DNA from: Planctomycetota bacterium
GTDB lineage: Bacteria; Planctomycetota; Planctomycetia; Pirellulales; Pirellulaceae
Length of the DNA stretch: 64,000 nt
Direction of reading: 5' to 3'
Assembly: GCA_026692865.1 (NCBI GenBank)
Contig: JAPLNI010000057.1
Location: 186,001-250,000, forward strand
Shown: positions 18,019 to 27,720 of the stretch, in pieces
Numbering within the stretch: position 1 is the stretch's first letter
Layout of the letters: each line of letters starts with the position of its first letter
The notes under the pieces: generated by a model
Database searches by the model: none
What the model saw: only the letters and a program-made list of their open reading frames with translations
Told to the model about the DNA's origin: nothing
Position numbers and translations under genes: made by a program

Positions 18019-20028
18019 ATGTTGTCAGCCCTTTCAAAACACATATCAGGGATTTCCTTCGTTTTCGCCTCGATGCTGCTCAATCCAAGTTCGGTCGAGG
18101 CTTGGGAGTCTTACGCTTCTGCCAACGGCGGATCTGAAATTGTGCGAGAGCTAATTGGTAGCGATCCCAGTTTATCCACTAGGCTACGTCTCCCTGATGA
18201 TCCCGCCGAATCAATGGGATTAGTCAGTTATTCAGACGACCCCGTCGAACCAACTGAATTCGATTCTCCCTTTTCGATCGCTTCGCCGGAAATCACCTCG
18301 GACCTATTGCCCAGTGCTGATATCCACCCTCCAGAAATGCCCCCTTTCTTCCGTACGCGTCGCGATCCGCCGCTTGGATTCTCAGGTCCCTCCTCGGTCC
18401 TTCCGTCCGAAAACCAAAACACGAGTCACTTTGTACCCATTGAAGATCGCTGGCGAATAGGTTTCCCCTCATGGGATCGATACGCCAAAGGACATCCGCC
18501 AGGCGATGATTATCCAGGCGTGCAAGGAACGTTTTATGATCCTTACAACCAGAACGTACTCAAGGGGGACTACCCTCTGATTGGCCAAAACACGTTCTTG
18601 AAGATTTCGCTGAAGCAAACCAATATCATGGAACTCCGCCAGGTTCCTACACCGACCACCCCTTTCGAGGCCACCCAGAATCCAGGACAGAATGAATTCT
18701 TTGGTGATCCCAATCAATTCTTTTTTACACAGTACAACTCCGGGGCTATCGATCTGTTTCATGGCGATGCTTCTTTCAAACCGGTCGATTGGCGGGTTCG
18801 AATCAATTCCATCTACAACGTTAACTTTCTGCGAGCCAACGAACTTGCGGTAGTCACGCCTGACGTTCGGGACGGTTTGAGTCGTCTTCGTCAGGACTTT
18901 GCGCTCGAGGAATGGTTCTACGAAACCAAGCTTGCTGATCTAAGTCCAAATTATGATTTTCTCTCCATCCGAGCGGGTTCGCAACCCTTTACGAGTGACT
19001 TCCGCGGATTCATCTTTTCAGATATCAATCGCGGTGTGCGGCTCTTTGGCAATCGATTAAATAACCAAGACCAGTACAACGTGGTGTGGTTTGATCAGAC
19101 CGAAAAAGAAACCAATAGCCTTCTAAACACGTTTGACGATCGCCATCAAAATACGCTGATCGCAAACTATTATCGTCAAGACCTGTTCTTTCCAGGATAC
19201 AACTCAGAGGTAAGTTTTCACTACAACAATGATCAAGCAAGTACTCAGTTTGATACGAATGGATTTCTCGTTCGACCGGATCCTGTGGGCGTTTATGCGG
19301 AACATGCAGTCAAATCTTACTATCTTGGTGTCGCTGGCAATGGTCACATCAACCGCTTCAATATTAGCCACGCTGCGTACTACGTCTTCGGGGACGACGA
19401 ATTGAACCCGTTGGCTGGTCAATCTCAACGAATCGATGCCTACATGGGAGCACTAGAAATTTCCTATGATCGCGACTGGGCTCGTTTCCGAGTTTCGTAT
19501 TTCTTTTCATCCGGTGACTCCAATCCCAATGACGGACGTGCGACTGGCTTTGACACAATCTTAGATAACCCCAACTTTGCGGGCGGGGAGTTCAGCTATT
19601 GGAATCGGCAGCAGATTCGTCTTTTTGGTGTCAATCTTGTCAATCGATTAAGTCTGGTCCCCAATCTACGAAGCAGTAAATTTCAAGGGCAGACAAACTT
19701 CGTAAATCCAGGACTGCAACTAGTTAACTTTGGCTTCGATAGCGACCTGACACCCAAGACGAAGCTGATCACAAACGCAAACTATCTTTGGTTCAATCAA
19801 ACGGAAGTACTTGAGACCTATGTCTTTCAAGACAACATCAACAATGAGATCGGTCTTGACCTGAGCGGCGGATTCGAATACCGTCCATTTTTAAATAATA
19901 ATGTTATGCTAACCGCTGGAGTTTCTGGACTGATCGTAGGTCAAGGATTTAAAGATCTTTATCAGCCTTTCAACGGCAGCGTTAGCAACCTAGCTGCGGG
20001 GTTTGCAGAGGCATCCTTCGAGTACTAA
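18019..20028 (+). CDS. Outer-membrane beta-barrel protein (porin-like)
   Basis: 669 aa with an N-terminal signal segment (about residues 1-28). From about residue 180 to the end the sequence alternates polar and aromatic residues in repeating strands (WRVRINSIYNVNF, NTLIANYYRQDLFF, ARFRVSYFFSSGDS, KLITNANYLWF), and it ends in FAEASFEY, the terminal aromatic expected for BAM-inserted barrels. The N-terminal 150 residues are proline rich and may be a periplasmic plug or linker. The decaheme-propeller gene begins 23 bp downstream on the same strand. This porin-plus-multiheme order recalls porin-cytochrome conduits, though sequence similarity to known conduit porins could not be tested. Confidence 0.78.
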   Translation: MLSALSKHISGISFVFASMLLNPSSVEAWESYASANGGSEIVRELIGSDPSLSTRLRLPDDPAESMGLVSYSDDPVEPTEFDSPFSIASPEITSDLLPSADIHPPEMPPFFRTRRDPPLGFSGPSSVLPSENQNTSHFVPIEDRWRIGFPSWDRYAKGHPPGDDYPGVQGTFYDPYNQNVLKGDYPLIGQNTFLKISLKQTNIMELRQVPTPTTPFEATQNPGQNEFFGDPNQFFFTQYNSGAIDLFHGDASFKPVDWRVRINSIYNVNFLRANELAVVTPDVRDGLSRLRQDFALEEWFYETKLADLSPNYDFLSIRAGSQPFTSDFRGFIFSDINRGVRLFGNRLNNQDQYNVVWFDQTEKETNSLLNTFDDRHQNTLIANYYRQDLFFPGYNSEVSFHYNNDQASTQFDTNGFLVRPDPVGVYAEHAVKSYYLGVAGNGHINRFNISHAAYYVFGDDELNPLAGQSQRIDAYMGALEISYDRDWARFRVSYFFSSGDSNPNDGRATGFDTILDNPNFAGGEFSYWNRQQIRLFGVNLVNRLSLVPNLRSSKFQGQTNFVNPGLQLVNFGFDSDLTPKTKLITNANYLWFNQTEVLETYVFQDNINNEIGLDLSGGFEYRPFLNNNVMLTAGVSGLIVGQGFKDLYQPFNGSVSNLAAGFAEASFEY

Positions 20029-20051
20029 GAAACGTCAACAAGCGGTCACGG

Positions 20052-23000
20052 ATGAAGCGAACCACGATATCTTCTTGGGCCATCGCTATATCGCTTTTTT
20101 TTCTTGCGAACATACTTCACGCGCAGTCTCTCGATACTATCCAAGGGCCCCCTCCTTCAGCAAAAGTTGGGCCGTTGCCATCTGGCGTCGCAGGAAAGTA
20201 CCACACGCCAAGCCGTCCTGTTCGTGACGGCGAAGATCCATGGGGACCAGCTAGGCATCTAGGAATTGCTGGAAATGCTTCGTATCCCATTCCACCAGAT
20301 CTTGAAGGCGTCGATCTGTTCCTCCAGTCCAAAGATCAAGCCGCAGGCAAAAGTTCCTCCTGTATCTCTTGCCACTCCGACGTCGGAACAATGCACCCAC
20401 CCAACACAGTGGTCCTCGGTTGCGTCGATTGCCACGGCGGAGATGCGAACTGTTACACGAAAGCGGACTCCCATGTTCGGCCGCAATTTCCAGCGATGTG
20501 GTCGACTTCGGCAAACCCCGTCCGTAGCTATGCGCTTTTGAATCATGAAAGCCCCGAGTTCATTCGATTCGTAAACCCAGGAGATTTACGCGTTGCTCAC
20601 ATCGCCTGCGGTCAGTGTCACGCTAACGAAGTGTTGCAGTTACGCAAAAGCATGATGACACACGGATGTATGCTGTGGGGTGCTGCGTTATATAACAATG
20701 GAGCTACTCCTGAGAAGAACGCCAGATATGGTGAGAGCTACTCGATGGATGGTAATCCTCAACGTATGCAGACAGTTCCACCACCGACTCCCGAAGAAAT
20801 GGTTCGCAAAGGCGTTCTTCCATTCTTGGATCCGCTCCCGCAATTTGAAATGACACAGCCAGCGAACATTCTCCGAGTCTTCGAACGCGGCGGTCGCTTT
20901 CGTCCTGAGATCGGCATTCCCGAACGACTTGAAGAACCTGGTCGCCCTCGAGAACGTTTAAGCCTACGCGGTCTCGGAACAGAAAATCGAACGGACCCAG
21001 TTTTTATCGGTCTTCAGAAAACTCGACTCCTTGATCCGACTTTAAATTTTCTTGGAACCAATGATCATCCAGGCGACTATCGCAGCAGTGGTTGCTCGGC
21101 TTGTCACGTCGTCTACGCCAATGATCGCTCGCCAGTATCTTCAGGGCCTTATGCTAAATACGGCAACATGGGACGAGCCGCATCGGAGCCAGACGACTGG
21201 GTCAAGGTCGTCGATCCAACGATCCCCAAAAATGAATCAGGCCATCCGATTCAGCACGTCTTCACCAACAGCATGCCAACCAGCCAGTGCATGGTTTGCC
21301 ACATGCATCCAGGTACCAACGTCTTGAATTCTTATCTTGGATTTATGTGGTGGGACAATGAAACCGATGGCCAATGCATGTATCCAAAAGAACAAAAAGA
21401 TCCAACCGCAGAAGAGCTAGAGCAATCGGCTCAGTCCAATCCGGAAGAAGCAGCAGCCCGAGGTCTATGGGGTAATGCCAACTTCCTCAACAACGTGACC
21501 GATCTCAATCCGTTTCTGAAGCATACCCAGTTCGCAGACTTCCACGGCCACGGTTGGGTCTTTCGAGCAGTCTTCAAAAAAGATCGACAAGGCCAACTGC
21601 TCGATCACAAAGGAACTACGCTTCCGCCTCCATCGACCGCCGATTTAATGGCTTCGGTCGCACCACCGGATCGAAACGAACAAAAGTGCGGTAAAGAGCG
21701 TGACGGTGTACCAGTCCACCTGATGGACATCCACATGGAAAAAGGAATGCATTGCGTCGATTGCCACTTTTACCAAGATGGACACGGCGATACCAAGCTC
21801 TACGGAGAAGTCCGCGCTGCAATTGAAATTCAATGTATCGATTGCCACGGCGACGCAAGCGAATCGTTGGTCAAGCAGATTGATCGTCAGTTGGACGCAG
21901 GACTAGTTGCCAAACTTCCGACAAGCGGCCCCGCTTCAGCCACCGAACCAACGAACCTTCTTGCTCTGCGAACCGCTTTTGGTGAACCAAGGTTCGAAGT
22001 GAAACGAGCTCCCGGAAAAGAGCCGAAACTCATCCAGCGAAGTAACGTCGAAAAAGACCTTTACTGGGAAGTGACTCAAACAGCCGATACGATCAACCCC
22101 GACAGTGACGAGTACAACGCCAAAAGTCACATCGCTAAAACACTTCGACTCGATCCAGACGGCGTCATGCGTTGGGGCGACGAACAGCCGAGTGTCAAAT
22201 GCGCTCATCAAAGCAAAAATATGAACTGCATATCGTGCCACAGCTCTTGGAACCCAAGCTGCTTCGGTTGCCATCTTCCACAAAAAGCCAACGTGAAAGC
22301 TCCCAATCTCCACAACCAAGGCGAAGTGTCCCGCAACCGTGTAGCCTATAACTTCCAAACACTTCGAGATGACGTGTTCATGCTTGCTCGTGATGGAAAC
22401 GTCACAGGAAATCGTGTCGGACCAGCCAGAAGTTCCTGCGCGATTCACGTGGGCAGCTATAACGGCAACCGTGAATCGATCTATGTTCAACAGCAGACTA
22501 TAAGCGGCGAAGGCTTAAGTGGAATTGCCTTCAGCACCAATGTGCCACATACCGTTCGCGGTGGGCCAGGCTGGCAACCCTCCGTGGCGGGAGTTACCAC
22601 CGGTGGCAACGAAACGAAATCCTGCACCGATTGTCACGTATCACTCAATGACGACAACAACGCCATCATGTCGCAACTCCTCATGCAAGGAACAGGCTAT
22701 ACGAATTTTATTGGCCGTTACTGTTGGGTTGGTGCAGGCGAACATGGAATGGAAGCCGTAGTTGTTACTGAACAATCAGAACCGCAAGCTGTCATCGGTA
22801 GCTCGCTCCATTCAATGGCCTACCCTGAGAATTTCAAAGAACATGTCCACGAAGAGCGTGAACTGAAACACGCACATGAACATCCAGGTCGAGACATTCT
22901 CGAAGCGCTTAGCCCACGCTATCGCAAACCCGAGATTCTTTCGCTTCAGCACCGAGGTGAATTCCTTTACGCAGCCTGCGGTGAAGGAGGTCTCAGAATC

Positions 23001-24137
23001 TTTGACATTGCTTTTATCGATCACAAAGGCTTCTCCGAACGCATTGTCACTGCTCCTGTTTCTCCGCTAGGACAGCGGCTGTACGTCCGAACGAAGTTTG
23101 CGACTTCGGTCGTCGCACCGACGACAATCGCTCCCGATCCGACTCGTACCCATCGACCCGAGAATTTCGAATCATCGATTCATCCGCTCTACGCTTACAT
23201 CTATGTTACGGATAAGTACGAAGGACTCGTCATGGTGAATGTGGCTACGCTCCTTGATGGAAATCCAACGAATAATTTTCTTGAGAAAGACATTGTCTTT
23301 AATCCCGATGGAATCTTATGTGGTGCAAAATCCGTTGCGATTGCTGGTACTTACGCTTACGTTTGCTGTGACGCAGGGCTGGTGGTGGTCGATATCAATG
23401 AACCGAAGCTTCCTAGAATTACCTCCATCATTGGACATGAAACTCTCCATGGAGCCAAAAGCGTAGCGATCCAATTCCGATATGCATTCGTATGCGACGA
23501 AGAGGGTGTAAAAGTCCTTGATACAAGCAACCTTTCGGTTCCAGTGCATGTTCATACCGTTCCACTCCATGAAGCAAATAGCATCTACTTGGCTCGAACC
23601 TACGCGTATGTTGCCGGAGGCCATGAAGGGCTAGTTATCTTGAACATCACCAAACCGGCAGAATCGTTCGTTGACCAAGTTTATAACGCTGGTGGAAAGA
23701 TTAACGAAGCTCATGATGTGAAACTAGGGATCACCAATGTCAGTCAGTTCGCCTATCTTGCTGACGGAAAAAATGGTTTGCGAGTCATCCAACTAACAAG
23801 CCCCGAAACTGAAGGGAACGATGGGTTTTCGCCTCGTCCAACCCCCTGCTTGATCGCAACGCGCAAGCTACCCAAAGACGGCCATGCAATTTGTATTTCG
23901 AGAGGCGTTGATCGCGATCGAGCGGTCGATGAATCCGGAAACCAAATCGCTGTCTTTGGCCGCGTTGGCGCAAGACCGCTCAACCAAGATGAAGTGCAAA
24001 AAATGTATCGTCGCCTCGACGGCTCCGTCTATGGTGTGAGCGACAATCCCTTCGACACCAACGCCTACCAATACCCGGTAGAACTCTACCGCCGAGCCAT
24101 GCAACAAAGCAACCATCCACCAGCCAAATGGCCGTAG
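20052..24137 (+). CDS. Decaheme cytochrome c fused to LVIVD beta-propeller
   Basis: 1361 aa with a signal peptide (AIAISLFFLANILHAQS). Ten CXXCH motifs are visible: CISCH, CVDCH, CGQCH, CSACH, CMVCH, CVDCH, CIDCH, CISCH, CFGCH, CTDCH, all before about residue 870. The C-terminal third has about six LVIVD-type repeats (GEFLYAACGEGGLRIFDI, TYAYVCCDAGLVVVDI, RYAFVCDEEGVKVLDT, TYAYVAGGHEGLVILNI, AYLADGKNGLRVIQL), which in known proteins fold as a beta-propeller at the cell surface. About 400 residues between hemes 3 and 6 could house a catalytic or ligand-binding fold. It follows the barrel gene by 23 bp. A role in electron transfer across or outside the outer membrane is inference. Confidence 0.88.
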   Translation: MKRTTISSWAIAISLFFLANILHAQSLDTIQGPPPSAKVGPLPSGVAGKYHTPSRPVRDGEDPWGPARHLGIAGNASYPIPPDLEGVDLFLQSKDQAAGKSSSCISCHSDVGTMHPPNTVVLGCVDCHGGDANCYTKADSHVRPQFPAMWSTSANPVRSYALLNHESPEFIRFVNPGDLRVAHIACGQCHANEVLQLRKSMMTHGCMLWGAALYNNGATPEKNARYGESYSMDGNPQRMQTVPPPTPEEMVRKGVLPFLDPLPQFEMTQPANILRVFERGGRFRPEIGIPERLEEPGRPRERLSLRGLGTENRTDPVFIGLQKTRLLDPTLNFLGTNDHPGDYRSSGCSACHVVYANDRSPVSSGPYAKYGNMGRAASEPDDWVKVVDPTIPKNESGHPIQHVFTNSMPTSQCMVCHMHPGTNVLNSYLGFMWWDNETDGQCMYPKEQKDPTAEELEQSAQSNPEEAAARGLWGNANFLNNVTDLNPFLKHTQFADFHGHGWVFRAVFKKDRQGQLLDHKGTTLPPPSTADLMASVAPPDRNEQKCGKERDGVPVHLMDIHMEKGMHCVDCHFYQDGHGDTKLYGEVRAAIEIQCIDCHGDASESLVKQIDRQLDAGLVAKLPTSGPASATEPTNLLALRTAFGEPRFEVKRAPGKEPKLIQRSNVEKDLYWEVTQTADTINPDSDEYNAKSHIAKTLRLDPDGVMRWGDEQPSVKCAHQSKNMNCISCHSSWNPSCFGCHLPQKANVKAPNLHNQGEVSRNRVAYNFQTLRDDVFMLARDGNVTGNRVGPARSSCAIHVGSYNGNRESIYVQQQTISGEGLSGIAFSTNVPHTVRGGPGWQPSVAGVTTGGNETKSCTDCHVSLNDDNNAIMSQLLMQGTGYTNFIGRYCWVGAGEHGMEAVVVTEQSEPQAVIGSSLHSMAYPENFKEHVHEERELKHAHEHPGRDILEALSPRYRKPEILSLQHRGEFLYAACGEGGLRIFDIAFIDHKGFSERIVTAPVSPLGQRLYVRTKFATSVVAPTTIAPDPTRTHRPENFESSIHPLYAYIYVTDKYEGLVMVNVATLLDGNPTNNFLEKDIVFNPDGILCGAKSVAIAGTYAYVCCDAGLVVVDINEPKLPRITSIIGHETLHGAKSVAIQFRYAFVCDEEGVKVLDTSNLSVPVHVHTVPLHEANSIYLARTYAYVAGGHEGLVILNITKPAESFVDQVYNAGGKINEAHDVKLGITNVSQFAYLADGKNGLRVIQLTSPETEGNDGFSPRPTPCLIATRKLPKDGHAICISRGVDRDRAVDESGNQIAVFGRVGARPLNQDEVQKMYRRLDGSVYGVSDNPFDTNAYQYPVELYRRAMQQSNHPPAKWP

Positions 24138-24345
24138 ATATAAGCCAGGGCATCCAAAAAAGGTTGCAGGAAGGTTGGTTCCCTGGGAAGCCGCCTTACG
24201 TATATGAAAACGTTCGTATAGATGAAAGAGGCATAGCTCGGACAGCGAATACCGGGCTGAAAAAGTTCGCCGAGTCTTCAAAATGTATGCCTATGGGAGC
24301 AATACACTTGAGTCGATTAATCGGATTGAACTGGGAGCTAAATGA
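24128..24345 (+). pseudogene. Serine site-specific recombinase fragment, frameshifted
   Basis: Two reading frames together resemble the central part of a large serine recombinase: GIQKRLQEGWFPGKPPYVYENVRI in the frame from 24128, then after a shift near 24245 RAEKVRRVFKMYAYGSNTLESI, ending at a TGA near 24345. Neither the N-terminal catalytic serine domain nor the C-terminal zinc and coiled-coil part is present. It overlaps the last codons of the decaheme gene, so it is a scar of an older element inserted at this point. Confidence 0.65.
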
Positions 24346-24370
24346 CGTAAGTCTATGCGCCACAATGAGA

Positions 24371-24400
24371 AAGCCCCTTGACCAACTGGCCAAAGGGCTT
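24371..24400 (-). terminator. Hairpin next to the displaced tmRNA end
   Basis: Arms 24371-24383 and 24388-24400 pair with two G-U type mismatches (AAGCCCTTTGGCC against GGTCAAGGGGCTT). On the minus strand it lies just downstream of the 24415-24438 copy of the tmRNA 3' end, where the original tmRNA terminator would have been before the element inserted. A T-rich stretch follows on the plus strand, so it could also end plus-strand transcripts from the decaheme gene. Confidence 0.5.
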
Positions 24401-24414
24401 GTTTTGCAAAAAAG

Positions 24415-24438
24415 TGGAGCCGGGGGGAATTGAACCCC
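24415..24438. repeat. Left attachment site (tmRNA 3'-end duplicate)
   Basis: These 24 bp are identical to 29329-29352, the acceptor-stem and T-arm end of the intact tmRNA. The copy has no tmRNA body attached and is best read as the original chromosomal 3' end displaced when an element integrated. Confidence 0.85.
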
Positions 24439-24469
24439 TTCAAAATCCCAGGGAAAACGAGGCTTCTTT

Positions 24470-24512
24470 AAAAAAGCGCACTCTGGCGCGAACTGTTGCA
24501 GCAAGCAATGTA
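24470..24512 (+). pseudogene. Integrase C-terminal fragment beside the left attachment site
   Basis: 29 bp at 24470-24498 are identical to 29140-29168 inside the integrase gene, with a few more matching bases after two mismatches. Translated in the integrase frame both copies give KSALWRELL. This is the tail of a second, lost integrase copy. The ORF of 156 codons that spans this place (24378-24848) starts in the attachment repeat and is probably a chance frame, although its last 110 codons cannot be dismissed. Confidence 0.55.
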
Positions 24513-24861
24513 GACCAATGGCTTGAAGAGTCTCTCCAGAGTTGCCCTGCGGACACCGACACCCAAGAGCGAATCCGTCAAGCGGTTCTTTCGGTAATCG
24601 AGCCGACGCCAATAGAGTCGACAGCTACACGACCAGAACGCACAAGCACGCCGCAAATGCGTTCCGAGTACTTAGATTGGCGAATCAGTCACTTAGATCA
24701 AGTAGAAATTCAAATTTGGTTGATCCCATCCGAACAAAAGCGTTCCACGTTGACTACATTCGAAGCTCGATCAGACCACTTCGGCAAATTGCTCTCCCAC
24801 TTACGTAGGTCGAGCAGAGGGGTCAGCCAAATAAAAGCAAAACGGTAGCAAGTATAAAAAC

Positions 24862-26577
24862 CTAAGGAGAGGAAAAAATGGAACCTATTTCTTGCTCTGG
24901 TTCCAAAGTGGTGTCCGAAGGTTTCGTCGGTGGGTCTGAAAATAAATCGATCTCGGTTGCATCTTTATTTAAACCAACATAGGCTATTCCGCTTCGTAGG
25001 AGCTTACGCTTCGTTTTGCCGGATCCATCATCAAACTGAACCTCGATTCGACTCTCACTAGAGTGGGAAGCTTTGCCGCCAGCAGGTACTGATTCAGGAC
25101 GATTATTCAAAAGGTAATTGAAGCTGACTGTGTTGGCTGTGTTATCAATCTGAATCGATGCTTGAACCTTGTTCAGTTTCCAAAAACCGTCGACCGCTGA
25201 TGCTTCGTAGATCCCTCCTTGAACTGTTTCAACCTTGGTTCCCTTATTGCCGCCCTGATCAAAACTTATAGTCCAACTTCGACTAGAATCAAGCGTCTGT
25301 TCATAGGTTGGCTCCATCGTGTAAGCGTTCTTGTCGATTAAGTATTTGAAAGCTGCTTGCGAGACGTTCGTCAAAAAAGTCTCTTTAGAATCGAACTTCT
25401 TAGAAGCCGAAGAAATAGGGCCAGAGGAATATGACGCCACTCCCAAACATGACCAAATTGATCCTTGCGTTATCAAGAGTTCGCCTCTGCCAATCGCTGG
25501 TACGAGAAAGGCTCCGTTGCCTAAGTCCACCAAACTTCCAGCTGGCATTCCGGGGACATGAATAATGGAATAGCTTCCTCGGCCAGGTAATACGGAGGGC
25601 CCAGTGCGTGGGTCTGCGTCATTGATGACATCGTAAATCTCGTTGCGAATTCTGAGAGAATCAAGATATGCTGTTATCTTCTTCGAGCTTCCCCCAGTCA
25701 CCTTTCGCAGCGCCGCTTCCGCTTCCGCGAAATCCTCGCTGCCGGCTTTCCCTTTGGAAACCTTGTCACTTAAGTCCTCGATCAACGATCTTGCTTCAGC
25801 TTCGTCCTGAAGTTTTTGAAATTCTTCTGGCAGTTTGGGAAGATCTGACATCGCAATTAGATCTCCGTCTTCGATTGCACTAATCAGTTTTGACTTTTCC
25901 TCACTTCCAAAAGGTGGAGAGGGAAGCTTCATTACCTCTTTTTCTAACTCTCGCCTTGACCTCAGCTCGGCCTTTAAACCGTCGATATCCTTATCAACTT
26001 TCCGCTTCAGCGACTCTAAAATCTTTGTTTGCTGAGACTCGGTAATGTACATTGGCTTCGGAAGGAACGAACCATTGGTCTTGGATACAATAGCCGGCAA
26101 ATCAGAACTCATGGGTACTGGATTCACAGGCGTCTTCACTGATGGGGTCGAAGGGGTAAGGCTCAATATCTCATTCTTCGGGACCGCTGTGCTGGGATAC
26201 ACGATGGTTTGTGGCTGCGACTGCGGAACGTATATAACTTGTGGCGGCGCAGCGGGTGGATAGTATGGTTGAGGAACTGTTCTGGGGGGAGGATAGTAAG
26301 GTTGTGGATTGGGGGTAGCGGGAGGCTGAACTCGATTTCCAGGTCGTTGTTGCTGCTGCTGGCGGTCGAGTCCCATCAAGGTTCCGATAGCATCTAGCTC
26401 GCGAACTGCTTGTGGGTTAGTCCTTTGAAGCTCATTACGAATCTCTCTTCCGAGGGCTGCCCCCATTCGATCAAAATCTGATTGCCCATTCGCTTTCTCG
26501 ATCAAATGCTCGCTGCCCCCAAGGGCTAGAAGCATAAGTACCGAACAAAATCTACCAATGCCACATCTTGTTTTCAT
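24862..26577 (-). CDS. Secreted protein of unknown function, element cargo
   Basis: 571 aa with a signal peptide (FCSVLMLLALGGSEHLIEKANG). Residues about 75-130 are rich in Gln, Pro and Tyr (QQQQQRP, PQPYYPPP repeats), a flexible linker. About 180-300 is charged and helical (KRKVDKDIDGLKAELRSRREL), followed by a beta-rich C-terminal part (GQGSYSIIH-like, TYEQTLDSSRSWTISF). No catalytic motif recognised. It is the only intact-looking gene between the two attachment repeats, so it is carried cargo or host DNA captured by rearrangement. Function unknown. Confidence 0.68.
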   Translation of the reverse strand: MKTRCGIGRFCSVLMLLALGGSEHLIEKANGQSDFDRMGAALGREIRNELQRTNPQAVRELDAIGTLMGLDRQQQQQRPGNRVQPPATPNPQPYYPPPRTVPQPYYPPAAPPQVIYVPQSQPQTIVYPSTAVPKNEILSLTPSTPSVKTPVNPVPMSSDLPAIVSKTNGSFLPKPMYITESQQTKILESLKRKVDKDIDGLKAELRSRRELEKEVMKLPSPPFGSEEKSKLISAIEDGDLIAMSDLPKLPEEFQKLQDEAEARSLIEDLSDKVSKGKAGSEDFAEAEAALRKVTGGSSKKITAYLDSLRIRNEIYDVINDADPRTGPSVLPGRGSYSIIHVPGMPAGSLVDLGNGAFLVPAIGRGELLITQGSIWSCLGVASYSSGPISSASKKFDSKETFLTNVSQAAFKYLIDKNAYTMEPTYEQTLDSSRSWTISFDQGGNKGTKVETVQGGIYEASAVDGFWKLNKVQASIQIDNTANTVSFNYLLNNRPESVPAGGKASHSSESRIEVQFDDGSGKTKRKLLRSGIAYVGLNKDATEIDLFSDPPTKPSDTTLEPEQEIGSIFSSP

Positions 26578-26865
26578 GACTCTAATTCCAGTTAATGCAA
26601 GCTTGAAACTCGTACAACCAACTCGCTAAAAGTTTCGCATTTACGTGAGACGTTGTCAATCTTTAGGTTTCGGACACCAGCCAGGCGGTCTGCTGCCACA
26701 TAGCGACCAAAAAGATGGATTCTCGCGACCAGGGGCATGGTCTGCTTTCGGCCAGTCTGGCAACGACAAAGAGTAAATGACGCTTGAAAATTATGGTTTG
26801 GTTGCGTTGCATGGCCTAATCTAGCGGGGCGTCCCTAAAACCGGTTAATGGTTTTTGGTGGTAAC

Positions 26866-27720
26866 TCAGAGGGCCTTCGTTCCGAACAGAATAGAGCAAG
26901 CTCTTGTGGAGAGGTACTGCCAAGTGTTCTCAAATGCGAAACAGGGAGATTTTCGCTGTCCAAACATCATGGAGAGCCAAAATATAAGCCAGTTTTTCAG
27001 CGCATACGCGAGGGCCCTTTGTAACTTTCTCAAGTTACATCCGGCCGCTGCGAGAATCACGTTGAGCTGATCAACCTTCAATCCTCGAAGGTAGTATCGA
27101 CCAAGGCGATTCTCACTTTTGAGGTATCCAATCTTGGGCTCGATGGCACTGCGTCGTCTGCGTCTCCGCTTCATTGGGTTGCTTACGCCGCGGTTGCTGC
27201 TGCCAGCGATACGAACAGTTGCTACGCCCTTGTAGTTGTGTCATCGATAGCCCTTGTCAACGTAGATTTGATTCACACTGACGCCGGTCGTCTTCTCAAC
27301 GCTTGCAACAGATTCGGCCAAGGTATGACCATCGAATGGATTACCGGGACAAAGCATTGCACCTAAGATCCAGTTACCACGAATGCTTGTTACAATCATC
27401 ACCTTCTGTCCAAACTCGTATCGTTGCCGAGCTTTCCCTTTGCTGATGCACTGAACATCTTTCTCATGAAGAGAGTAAAGCTTCTTGCTATCGGTAGGTT
27501 GTTGTTTGTGGAGACGCTCGCACAAAGCAAGGAATTCTGCGAGTATCAAGTCTGGTGATGGGACTTCCCTTCGGAGATCTCGAATAATTCGTCCAAGCCA
27601 TGTTCGTAGCTTTCGCAGCGATGATCGCATTCGTTTGTACTGCTTGGCGTGTGCATATCGACCTACCATGATCGATGTTGTCTTGGCAAGCGGAACACGA
27701 CACCACGACGCAAGAAAACG
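26866..27720 (-). pseudogene. IS5-like transposase with internal stop
   Basis: One minus-strand frame carries, in order, VGRYAHAKQYKRMRSSLRKL, KLYSLHEKDVQCISKGKARQ, GAMLCPGNPFDGHTL and VNQIYVDKGYR, the DDE-transposase blocks of the IS5 family, then after a TGA at 27241-27243 continues in the same frame with PKIGYLKSENRLGRYYLRG and LNVILAAAGCNLRKL, the expected C-terminus. A single nonsense change thus splits the gene. The N-terminal third upstream of about 27720 is not recognisable and no terminal inverted repeats were identified. Confidence 0.8.

Noticed and set aside
24415-24438. Possible tRNA end
   Set aside because: The T-arm and acceptor-like sequence is an exact copy of the tmRNA 3' end; no tRNA body lies on either side.
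24378-24848. 156-codon plus-strand frame
   Set aside because: It starts inside the attachment repeat (VEPGGIEP is the usual artefact of reading through a tmRNA/tRNA end) and crosses the integrase fragment in another frame; not listed as a gene, though its C-terminal part is not excluded.
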